Part shown: piece after piece, positions 1 through 5,704 of the stretch
Layout of the letters: the number at the start of each line of letters is the position of its first letter
Numbering within the stretch: position 1 is the first letter of the stretch
Origin: an uncultured Dysosmobacter sp.
GTDB lineage: Bacteria > Bacillota > Clostridia > Oscillospirales > Oscillospiraceae
Assembly (NCBI GenBank): GCA_934597465.1
Contig: CAKTSC010000088.1
Coordinates: 1 to 6,288, forward strand
Length of the DNA stretch: 6,288 nt
Reading direction: 5' to 3'
Notes under the pieces: model-generated
The model's input: only the letters and a program-made list of their open reading frames with translations
Told to the model about the DNA's origin: nothing
The model's database searches: none
Position numbers and translations under genes: made by a program

Positions 1-141
1 GCTCAGGGTGGGGGCCTTCTGGAGGTAGCGGTTCTCCAGCTCGGAGAAGCTCTCCTTGGGCAGCAGCAGGCTCAGGAGGGCCATGCCGCCCAGGAAAGCG
101 CAGAACAGCGCCGTGAGAAAGATGGAATAGCGTTTCGACAT
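1..141 (-). CDS. DHHW/AlgJ-like membrane-anchored protein, N-terminal fragment (partial)
   Basis: Only the first 47 codons are in the window; the gene runs off the left edge. It starts at ATG 141-139, seven bases after a GGAGG ribosome binding site (AAGGAGGTGA, 146-155) that overlaps the TAA stop of the acyltransferase gene upstream. Residues about 7-28 form one hydrophobic segment after a short basic N-terminus (MSKR), which looks like a signal anchor. The region after it, FSELENRYLQKAPTLS, resembles the 'S-x-x-ENR-x-L-x-x-x-P' segment seen at the start of DHHW/AlgJ/AlgX-like proteins. In those families the extracytoplasmic SGNH-like domain works with an MBOAT partner to transfer acyl groups onto polysaccharide. 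The catalytic motifs would lie beyond the window and cannot be checked. The assignment therefore rests on this short N-terminal motif and on the MBOAT partner directly upstream. Confidence 0.8.
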   Translation of the reverse strand, partial: MSKRYSIFLTALFCAFLGGMALLSLLLPKESFSELENRYLQKAPTLS

Positions 142-153
142 GGGCTCACCTCC

Positions 154-1557
154 TTAGAAACGGAAATAGAGGAAGGGGTTGTAGGTGCCCGCCACAAGAT
201 AGGCGGTGCAGAGGAGCAGCCCCGCCAGGATGGCCAGGGTGCCCAGCACCTGGGCCGCCCGCTCCGGCAGCTTCCGCCAGAGCGTGGCCGCCAGGGGTGT
301 GGACGCAATGGCGGCCACCACCAGCACCGGAAGGTAGCTCCGGAGGTAGTAGCCGAAGGCCGCGTCCGCCAGCGGCGCGCCGCCCAGGCCGAACATCACC
401 CGGAGATAGCTCCCCAGGCGGGAGAAGTCCTCCATGGCGAAGATGGCCCAGCTCACCATCACCAGGAGCATGGTATAGATGTGCCCCACCGCCGCCGGGG
501 CCTTGGCCAGGGGCTTTGCCAGCAGGAATTTCTCCAGCAGCAGCAAGGCCCAGAAGTAGAGGCCCCAGAGCAGGAAGTTCCAGCTGGCCCCGTGCCAGAT
601 GCCGGTGGCCGCCCAGACCAGGAAGAGGTTCCGCATCCATTTCGCCCTGGAGCAGCGGTTGCCTCCCAGGGGGATATAGAGGTACTCCCGGAACCAGGTG
701 GACAGGGAGATGTGCCAGCGCCGCCAGAACTCCGTGATGCTGCGGGAGATATAGGGGTAGTTGAAGTTGGGCAGGAACTCAAAGCCCAGCATTCGCCCAA
801 GTCCCGTGGCCATGTCCGAATAGCCGGAGAAATCGAAGTAGATCTGGAAGGTGTAGGCCAGCACCCCCAGCCAGGCCCCCGCCACGGTCAGGTCTGTGAG
901 GGCCGTAGCCTGGTAAACGTCCCAGAGCTGGCCCACGTTGTTGGCCAGCAGCAGCTTTTTCGCCATGCCGATGGTGAAGAGCTCCACCCCGGCGGCGAAG
1001 CGGTCTGCCCGGTACTCCCGGTAGTCAATCTGCTCCCCCAGATCCTTATACTTGATGATAGGCCCCGCCACCAGCTGGGGGAAGAGTGTCACGAAGGTGC
1101 CGAAATTCAGGATGTTCCGCTGGGCCCTGGCATCCCCCCGGTAGACATCGATGGTATAGCTCATGGTCTGGAAGGTGTAGAAGCTGATGCCGATGGGCAG
1201 ATGGATGCCCAGCACCGGCAGGAGATCCACTCCCACCGCCTGCAGGCTCCCCGCCATGAAGTCGTAGTACTTGAAGAAGAACAGGATGCCCAGGTTGCAG
1301 ACCATGGAGGAGGCCACGGCCAGCTTGGCGCCTTTTAGGTTTCCCCTCCCCTTGCAGCGCTCCACCAGCAGGCCATGGGTATAGTCGATGACGGTGGAGA
1401 GGAGCATGATGACGGTGTAGCTCCGCTCCCCCCAGTAGTAAAAGAAGAGGGACGAGAGCAGCAGGACGACATTGCGGCCCCACCGGGGCACCAGGTAATA
1501 GACCAGCAGCGTGGCCGCCAGGAAGTAGAAGAGAAAAATGGGGGTGGAAAAGACCAT
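154..1557 (-). CDS. MBOAT family O-acyltransferase (AlgI/DltB-like)
   Basis: This 467-residue polytopic membrane protein starts at ATG 1557-1555, which follows AGGAGGA with a 5-base spacer. The open frame extends further upstream to 1668, but that extension would cover the promoter and lacks the usual hydrophobic start MVFSTPIFLFYFL. Family hallmarks are visible: PIGISFYTFQTMSY (121-134), DFSGYSDMA (242-250), WRRWHISLSTWFREY (278-292) and GIWHGASWNF (319-328). His322 is the expected MBOAT active-site histidine and His282 is the second conserved one. Multiple hydrophobic segments span the protein. Members move an acyl group, usually acetyl or D-alanyl, across the membrane to a secreted or surface polymer. 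Because a DHHW/AlgJ-like gene follows 12 bp later and no dltA or dltC is present, polysaccharide O-acetylation is more likely than teichoic acid D-alanylation. The substrate is unknown. Confidence 0.95.
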   Translation of the reverse strand: MVFSTPIFLFYFLAATLLVYYLVPRWGRNVVLLLSSLFFYYWGERSYTVIMLLSTVIDYTHGLLVERCKGRGNLKGAKLAVASSMVCNLGILFFFKYYDFMAGSLQAVGVDLLPVLGIHLPIGISFYTFQTMSYTIDVYRGDARAQRNILNFGTFVTLFPQLVAGPIIKYKDLGEQIDYREYRADRFAAGVELFTIGMAKKLLLANNVGQLWDVYQATALTDLTVAGAWLGVLAYTFQIYFDFSGYSDMATGLGRMLGFEFLPNFNYPYISRSITEFWRRWHISLSTWFREYLYIPLGGNRCSRAKWMRNLFLVWAATGIWHGASWNFLLWGLYFWALLLLEKFLLAKPLAKAPAAVGHIYTMLLVMVSWAIFAMEDFSRLGSYLRVMFGLGGAPLADAAFGYYLRSYLPVLVVAAIASTPLAATLWRKLPERAAQVLGTLAILAGLLLCTAYLVAGTYNPFLYFRF

Positions 1558-1562
1558 GGAGT

Positions 1563-1569
1563 TCCTCCT
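1563..1569 (-). promoter_or_regulatory. Ribosome binding site of the MBOAT gene
   Basis: AGGAGGA lies 5 bases before ATG 1557-1555. It fixes the start at this ATG rather than at the TTG at 1668, which falls on the promoter -35 box. Confidence 0.85.
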
Positions 1570-1615
1570 GCAAGTAGGATATGGAAAGTGCCGGAGCACA
1601 GAGTATCGTTCATCC

Positions 1616-1632
1616 GTCCGCAAGCAGCGGAC
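1616..1632 (-). other. Small hairpin at the 5' end of the acyltransferase mRNA
   Basis: GTCCGC (1632-1627 on the minus strand) pairs perfectly with GCGGAC (1621-1616) around a 5-base loop. The predicted transcription start from the promoter at 1640-1668 is near 1633, so this stem would sit at the very 5' end of the transcript, about 60 bases before the ribosome binding site. A 5' stabilising stem is a reasonable reading. It has only six base pairs and could be incidental. No known riboswitch architecture is recognised in the roughly 75-base leader. Confidence 0.4.
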
Positions 1633-1639
1633 ACCGGAT

Positions 1640-1668
1640 ATGATAGTCTTTCCCCAATTTGCAGTCAA
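1640..1668 (-). promoter_or_regulatory. Sigma-A-type promoter of the MBOAT-DHHW operon
   Basis: The -35 box TTGACT (1668-1663) and -10 box TATCAT (1645-1640) are separated by exactly 17 bases. Each matches the housekeeping consensus at five of six positions. The region upstream of the -35 includes A/T-rich stretches (GGAATTTG and GAAAATTGTAA on the minus strand). The predicted start site is around 1633, giving a leader of about 75 bases to the ATG at 1557. The promoter lies between the permease terminator and the acyltransferase, so this pair forms its own transcription unit. Confidence 0.8.
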
Positions 1669-1730
1669 GGCCTCTTTGGTTACAATTTTCCCTCAAATTC
1701 CCCGCGCTGAACCCTCCGCCGCTTGCAAAG

Positions 1731-1765
1731 GGAAAGTGCCCGGCAGCGGCTGCCGGGCACTTTCC
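1731..1765 (-). terminator. Hairpin terminator after the ABC permease gene
   Basis: A perfect 15-bp inverted repeat (1731-1745 with 1751-1765, arm GGAAAGTGCCCGGCA on the plus strand) encloses a 5-base loop. It begins 17 bases after the permease stop codon. On the minus strand the stem ends in ACTTTCC and is followed by CTTTGC, a weak and interrupted T tract. Its strength, position and the promoter beyond it make a rho-independent terminator the best reading. Termination efficiency is uncertain because the T run is poor. Confidence 0.75.
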
Positions 1766-1782
1766 TGTACCTTTGATACAAT

Positions 1783-3813
1783 TTATTGCACGATTCGATA
1801 GTACGTCCGGGCGGTCAGCAGGTAGACCAGCCCATAGATCACAGCAAAGACCAGGAAGGTTCCCGCCGTGCAGAGGAGGGTCGTGCCCCCCTCGTGGAGG
1901 CCGAACATGGCGAGAAGGTGCAGCATCAGCTTGAAGTCAAAGGCCACATGGATGGCCGCCACCAGCAGCGGGGCAAAGAACACCACCAAAATCTGTGAGC
2001 TGATGGAGGACTTTACCATCCTCCGCTCCAGGCCCACGTCCTGCATGATGCGGTAGCGCTCCCGATCCTCGTAGCCCTCGGATACCTGCTTATAGTAGAT
2101 GATGAGCACCGCCGCCATGATGAAGAGGAAGCCCAGGAACAGACCCAGGAAGAAGAAACCGCCGTTAAGCGCGTAGTAGTCCCGCGTGAAGCTCTCCTTG
2201 CTGTCCGCATTAACGCGCTCCCAGCTGCCGACCTCCGCCGCCGAGTAGCCCTGGCCGAAGTCCAGCTCCCGCTCCACAGTCAGCTGGGTCTCCGGGTCGG
2301 TATCCAGGCGGCAGAAGGTCTGAAAGACCATTGCGTTGGGGCTGCTGCCTGGGATCCGAACCCGCTGGGCCGCCGCCTGGGTATCCCACACGGCCTGCAG
2401 GGCCGCGTCGTCCTTTACCGCCAGCCAGACGGGGACATTGATGTTGACGAAGGCGCCGCCCACAGCGGGGACTGTTTCCGTGAGCTTTGCCGCCTCCACG
2501 GTGATCTCGGAGTACTCATCCGCACCGCCATTGCCCTGCTCCGCCGCGGCAGTCAGGGGGAAGCGCAGCGTCACAGGAGCAAAATCCGTGAGCTGCAGGC
2601 CGGTGATAGCCTCCGCGTCCGCCGCCGTGAGGAAGTTGATATCCTTGGTCTGGGACTGATACTCATGGCGGCGGAAGTAGCCGCCGGGGATCTCGTCCAT
2701 GGAGAGGGTAAAACGGCGGTAGGAATAGAGTATCTCCGCCGGGCAGTCCTTCTCCCGCAGCTCTGCCAGGAGCCGGGCGCTGAAGGCGTCCCCATCGAAG
2801 GCCGGCGTCTGATCCGCCTGGTAGCGGACGGCCACGGACAGCTCTGCCGGGAACTGCTTCTCCAGCGTCTGCTGGGAGTTGAGGTACAACGCCAGAGTGC
2901 CGGAGACCATCACCAGCACCATGGTGGAGAGAATGCAGATGTTGGCCAGTCCCACGGCGTTGCGCCGCATCCGGTAGAGCATACCGGAAACGCCGATAAA
3001 GTGCCGGGGCTGATAGTAGTAGCGTTTATTCTTCCGCAGCGCCTTCAGCGCCACGATGCTGACAGCCGTGAACAGGGCGTAGGTTCCAATGATCACAAGG
3101 ATCACCGCCGGGAAGTAGAGTGCAAAGGCCATGCCGGCGTTATTGGTAAAGACGGCGATGGCGTAGCCCCCGCCGAGAGCCAGAATGCCCAGGATGGCCA
3201 TGGGCCAGTTGCTCTTGGGCTCCCGTTCTCCGGCGCTGGCAGAGCGCATCAGCTCCATGGGGCTCTGCCGCCCCACCCGGATGAGGTTCACGAGAAGGTT
3301 CCCCAGAAGGATCAGCGTGAAAAGCGCTATGGTGGCGAGAATTCCCTCCCGGGAGACGTAGAAGGAAAAGCCTGTGCCATGGAAGGCCATAATGCGGCAG
3401 AGGAGAAGCGTCACCAGCTTCTGCAGCAGCAATCCCGCCAGGATCCCGCCGCCGATGCCGATGAGGGCGGTGTAGACTGTCTCCATTCCCAGCATCCGGG
3501 CGATGTTCCGCTTTCCCATCCCCAGAACGTTATAAAGTCCCAGCTCCTTCCGCCGCCGCTTCATGAGGAAGCTGTTGGTATAGCCGAGAAAGATCACCGC
3601 GAAAATGGCGATGACGAAAAGGCCGAACGTCATGAACATGGAGAGGTAGATATAGCGGTTCATGACAGGCAGATCCCGGGCTCCCGCCAGGGCCCCGATG
3701 ATGTAGAAGGCCGCGGCGGTACCCCCCAGCGTCAAAAGATAGGGTACATAGAACTGCCGGTTGCGGACGATGTTGCCCCAGGCCAGCTTCGGGTAGAATC
3801 CGGACTTACGCAT
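1783..3813 (-). CDS. BceB-type ABC transporter permease (FtsX family, peptide-antibiotic detoxification)
   Basis: The 676-residue protein matches the BceB layout, with a length close to the family's usual 620-680. About ten TM segments are visible (roughly 22-41, 56-78, 111-135, 157-180, 204-222, 230-257, 289-311, 551-573, 605-627, 644-667), with an extracellular domain of about 240 residues (312-550) between TM7 and TM8. The two FtsX halves show as paired cytoplasmic stretches, RRRKELGLYNVLGMGKRNIA (86-105) and EDRERYRIMQDVGLERRMV (582-600), which probably contact the ATPase. In this family the permease frees lipid II-cycle intermediates from peptide antibiotics and signals to the kinase. 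ATG 3813 is preferred over the in-frame GTG 3822 because AAGGCGGTG lies 6 bases before it. It overlaps the ATPase stop by 8 bp (ATGCGTAA), which suggests translational coupling. The extracellular domain contains only two cysteines (357 and 501). The inducing peptide cannot be deduced. Confidence 0.95.
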   Translation of the reverse strand: MRKSGFYPKLAWGNIVRNRQFYVPYLLTLGGTAAAFYIIGALAGARDLPVMNRYIYLSMFMTFGLFVIAIFAVIFLGYTNSFLMKRRRKELGLYNVLGMGKRNIARMLGMETVYTALIGIGGGILAGLLLQKLVTLLLCRIMAFHGTGFSFYVSREGILATIALFTLILLGNLLVNLIRVGRQSPMELMRSASAGEREPKSNWPMAILGILALGGGYAIAVFTNNAGMAFALYFPAVILVIIGTYALFTAVSIVALKALRKNKRYYYQPRHFIGVSGMLYRMRRNAVGLANICILSTMVLVMVSGTLALYLNSQQTLEKQFPAELSVAVRYQADQTPAFDGDAFSARLLAELREKDCPAEILYSYRRFTLSMDEIPGGYFRRHEYQSQTKDINFLTAADAEAITGLQLTDFAPVTLRFPLTAAAEQGNGGADEYSEITVEAAKLTETVPAVGGAFVNINVPVWLAVKDDAALQAVWDTQAAAQRVRIPGSSPNAMVFQTFCRLDTDPETQLTVERELDFGQGYSAAEVGSWERVNADSKESFTRDYYALNGGFFFLGLFLGFLFIMAAVLIIYYKQVSEGYEDRERYRIMQDVGLERRMVKSSISSQILVVFFAPLLVAAIHVAFDFKLMLHLLAMFGLHEGGTTLLCTAGTFLVFAVIYGLVYLLTARTYYRIVQ

Positions 3814-4576
3814 GGGTCTCACCGCCTTGGGAGAGCACCGTCAGGGTGTCGGAGATGCGGCGGAACTGGGCTTCCTGGCTCTCCTCTCCCCGGTAGAGCT
3901 GGTGGTAGACCTGGCCGTCCCGCAGGAAGAGCACCCGCCCGGCATGGCTGGCCGCCTTCACGGAGTGGGTCACCATCACGATGGTCTGCCCCCGGGCGTT
4001 GATCTCCGCAAAGAGGCGGAGCAGGCTGTCCGATGCCTTGGAATCCAGTGCGCCGGTGGGCTCGTCGGCCAGGATGATCTCCGGATCCGTGATGAGGGCC
4101 CGGGCCACGGCGGCCCGCTGCTTCTGCCCGCCGGAGACCTCGTAGGGGTACTTCTTCAGCAGCTCCGCGATTCCTAGCTCCTCCGCGATGGGCCGGAGCT
4201 TGCGGTTCATGCTCTGGTAGTCTTCCCCCGCCAGCACCAGGGGCAGGAAGATGTTGTCCTGGAGGGAGAAGGTGTCCAGGAGGTTAAAATCCTGAAAGAC
4301 GAACCCCAGGTGCGTCCGCCGGAAGGCCGCCAGATCCTTCTCCCGGATGCCGCTGAGGGAGACATCGTTCAGCAGCACCTGGCCGTCCGTGGGACGGTCA
4401 AGGGCCGCCAGGATATTCAGGAGCGTGGTCTTGCCGGAGCCGGACTCGCCCATGATGGCCACGTACTCCCCGGCCTCCACGCTGAAATTCACATCGCTGA
4501 GGGCCTGCACCTGGGCCCCGCCGAAGCGGGTGGTGTAGATTTTTTTCAGGTGCTTCACCTGTAAAATGGTAGACAT
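3806..4576 (-). CDS. BceA-type ABC transporter ATP-binding protein
   Basis: This is a complete 256-residue nucleotide-binding subunit of the MacB/LolD/BceA class. Visible motifs are Walker A GESGSGKT (43-50), Q-loop Gln95 in FVFQDFNLL, signature VSGGQ (147-151), Walker B IILADEP with catalytic Glu172, D-loop GALDSK (175-180) and H-loop His204 in MVTHS. All catalytic residues are intact. It hydrolyses ATP on the cytoplasmic face to drive the permease encoded immediately downstream, with which it overlaps by 8 bp. The start ATG 4576-4574 follows a near-perfect AAGGAGGT (4584-4591) at a spacing of 7. Expression is probably controlled from the large palindrome upstream by the adjacent response regulator. 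The tail after the H-loop (about 50 residues) is slightly extended, as is common in BceA relatives. Confidence 0.97.
   Translation of the reverse strand: MSTILQVKHLKKIYTTRFGGAQVQALSDVNFSVEAGEYVAIMGESGSGKTTLLNILAALDRPTDGQVLLNDVSLSGIREKDLAAFRRTHLGFVFQDFNLLDTFSLQDNIFLPLVLAGEDYQSMNRKLRPIAEELGIAELLKKYPYEVSGGQKQRAAVARALITDPEIILADEPTGALDSKASDSLLRLFAEINARGQTIVMVTHSVKAASHAGRVLFLRDGQVYHQLYRGEESQEAQFRRISDTLTVLSQGGETHA
3820..3828 (-). promoter_or_regulatory. Ribosome binding site of the permease gene
   Basis: AAGGCGGTG differs by one base from the AAGGAGGTG ideal and lies 6 bases before ATG 3813. It sits inside the last codons of the ATPase gene. It favours the ATG over the GTG at 3822, which is itself partly inside this element. 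Confidence 0.7.
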
Positions 4577-4636
4577 CGCATTGACCTCCTTCGTTCTTCC
4601 CCCTCAGGATAGCAGAGGCGCCTCCTCTCTGCCATG
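4577..4636 (-). promoter_or_regulatory. Presumed activator-dependent promoter and leader of the ATPase-permease operon
   Basis: The 60 bases between the palindrome and the ATPase start contain a recognisable but poor promoter: TGGCAG (4634-4629) as a weak -35 and TATCCT (4611-4606) as a -10, with 17-base spacing. The -35 matches only two of six consensus bases, as expected for a promoter that needs an activator bound upstream. The palindrome centre would then lie about 60-65 bases upstream of the predicted start near 4599. The AAGGAGGTC ribosome binding site occupies 4583-4591. The promoter elements are inferred from spacing, not from a strong match. Confidence 0.4.
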
Positions 4637-4688
4637 GCTTTCCCTTACAGCTTTCTTACATTTCTGTAAGAAAGCTGTAAGGGAAAGC
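4637..4688. promoter_or_regulatory. Perfect 24-bp nested palindrome, candidate BceR-type operator
   Basis: Positions 4637-4660 are an exact reverse complement of 4665-4688 around the centre TTTC. Each arm is itself an imperfect repeat: CTTTCCCTTACA (4638-4649) then CTTTCTTACA (4651-4660), mirrored as TGTAAGAAAG (4665-4674) then TGTAAGGGAAAG (4676-4687). This gives four half-sites, TTACA at 4645 and 4656 and TGTAA at 4665 and 4676, with the two half-sites on each side exactly 11 bp apart. The core TTACA-N4-TGTAA fits the TNACA-N4-TGTAA type of site I recall for BceR-like regulators. It lies directly upstream of the ATPase-permease operon, the usual target. As RNA it could also fold into a long stem with a GAAA loop, but no T tract follows, so a DNA operator is favoured over a terminator. 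Confidence 0.75.
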
Positions 4689-4708
4689 GGACGGGCTCCC
4701 CCGTCCGC
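4687..4708 (-). terminator. Hairpin terminator immediately after the histidine kinase gene
   Basis: A perfect 9-bp GC-rich stem (GCGGACGGG 4687-4695 with CCCGTCCGC 4700-4708) with a 4-base loop starts on the base after the kinase TGA. On the minus strand it is followed by TTTCCCTTACAG, a short interrupted T tract that is also the outer edge of the palindrome. The two stems share two bases (4687-4688). A partial intrinsic terminator is likely, letting transporter transcription depend mainly on its own promoter. The T run is weak, so read-through is possible. Confidence 0.55.
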
Positions 4709-5704
4709 TCACTCCACGCCCAGCTTCTCCCGGTGGAGATCCAGCCGCACCTCCGTCCCCTCCCCCGGGTGGGAGGTGATGGTGATGCCGTAGCCCAGGC
4801 GGCGGCAGACCTCCCGGCAGAGGAAGAGCCCGATGCCGGTGGAGCGCCGCTCCAGGCGGCCGTTTTTCCCGGTGTAGCCCCGCTCAAAGACCCGGGGCAG
4901 ATCCTCCGGCGCGATGCCGATGCCGTTGTCGGCGATGCAGAGGGTCTCCCCCTCCGCGTAGACCCGGACGGTTCCCCCGGGGGCGTACTTCACCGCGTTG
5001 GAGAGGAGCTGCTCCACCACAAAGCCCAGCCACTTTCCGTCCGTGAGACAGCGCAGGCCGGTATCCTCCATCTGCAAGGAAACCCGGGAGCGGATGAAAA
5101 GCGGCGCGTAGCGCCGCGCCGCCTGCCGCAGCAGGGGGTCGATCTCCGTCTCCCGGAGGACATAGTCCGTGGACTCGCTCTCCAGGCGCAGGTAATGGAG
5201 CACCATCTCCACATACTGCTCCACCCGCAGGAGCTCCGCCGTCATCTCCCGGCCTCGCGCACTGTCATCCTCCTGGCAGAGGAGCTTCATCGCCGCGATG
5301 GGGGTCTTGATCTGGTGGGCCCAGAGGGTGTAGTAATCCGCCATGTTCTGTTGGCTCTCGGCGCTCTCCGCCGAGAGCGTCCGGCACCGCCAGCGCAGGA
5401 TGGCGAGAAGCTCCTGGTAATCCTCCTCCACCCCGGGCCAGGGCTCCGGCAGGCCGTCCAGGCTCACCGTGATCTGCCCCCGGAGGGCCCGCAGCATCCG
5501 CCGCCTGCCCCGCCGGCAGAGGAAGTCCCAGCCCCCAGCCGCCGCCATCAGGGCAAGGGAGAGGAGCCAGGCGTAACCCAAGGCCGCGCCCGGCATATCG
5601 TAGAGCCAGCCGATGAGGGTGAAGATCCCCAGGCAGCCCAGCAGCAGCGTCCCCACCGGCCAGCGGCAGCGGAGGTACGCTCCCAGTTCACTCGTCGCTT
5701 TCAA
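4709..5704 (-). CDS. BceS-like intramembrane-sensing histidine kinase
   Basis: With the proposed TTG start at 5704 the protein has 331 residues. Two TM helices (about 16-34 and 42-60) are joined by an extracytoplasmic loop of only some 7-8 residues (YDMPGAAL). There is no sensor domain and no obvious HAMP, which is the signature of intramembrane-sensing kinases that take their input from a BceAB transporter. The H-box WAHQIKTP carries the phospho-acceptor His130. The ATPase region has the N-box EQLLSNAVKYAP (Asn236), G1 DNGIGI (259-264), F-box RVFERGY and G2 STGIGL (288-293). It autophosphorylates and passes phosphate to the regulator encoded just upstream, overlapping it by 17 bp. No in-frame ATG or GTG lies near the overlap. 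TTG 5704 has AAGGGGAT 11 bases upstream, and CTG 5686 is the alternative. The longer frame to 5812 lies inside the regulator and is not credible. Family is certain; the start is not. Confidence 0.9.
   Translation of the reverse strand: MKATSELGAYLRCRWPVGTLLLGCLGIFTLIGWLYDMPGAALGYAWLLSLALMAAAGGWDFLCRRGRRRMLRALRGQITVSLDGLPEPWPGVEEDYQELLAILRWRCRTLSAESAESQQNMADYYTLWAHQIKTPIAAMKLLCQEDDSARGREMTAELLRVEQYVEMVLHYLRLESESTDYVLRETEIDPLLRQAARRYAPLFIRSRVSLQMEDTGLRCLTDGKWLGFVVEQLLSNAVKYAPGGTVRVYAEGETLCIADNGIGIAPEDLPRVFERGYTGKNGRLERRSTGIGLFLCREVCRRLGYGITITSHPGEGTEVRLDLHREKLGVE

Noticed and set aside
1335..1634. Possible leader peptide starting at ATG 1613 (MNDTLCSGTFHILLAGG)
   Set aside because: The ATG lies in the acyltransferase leader, but no ribosome binding site precedes it, and the frame runs far into the acyltransferase gene out of phase, so a regulatory leader ORF is not supported.
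1558..1668. N-terminal extension of the acyltransferase to a TTG at 1668
   Set aside because: The extension would be translated from the promoter and the leader hairpin, lacks a ribosome binding site, and precedes a typical MBOAT N-terminus with its own strong AGGAGGA site.
1680..1684. A TTACA half-site upstream of the acyltransferase promoter as a second regulator target
   Set aside because: Only a single five-base half-site is present, without a TGTAA partner at 4-base spacing. A five-base match is expected by chance.
1583..1740. Repeat of GGAAAGTGCC at 1583-1592 and 1731-1740 (inverted copy at 1756-1765)
   Set aside because: Ten bases shared between the leader and the terminator stem could suggest an alternative pairing, but the copies would lie in different transcripts and the match is short, so no function is claimed.
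2665..4002. A 445-codon plus-strand open frame opposite the permease and ATPase genes
   Set aside because: It is antisense to two well-recognised genes. Its composition (Gln, His, Gly, Glu, Arg-rich and low in hydrophobic structure) is what GC-rich antisense frames give, and it shows no domain motif. Other long plus-strand frames (481-1338, 4733-5707) are rejected for the same reason.
4637..4688. The palindrome read as a transposon end, MITE or CRISPR repeat
   Set aside because: There is only one copy in the window, no target-site duplication is evident at its edges, no spacer series exists, and its half-site structure and position in front of the transporter operon fit an operator better.
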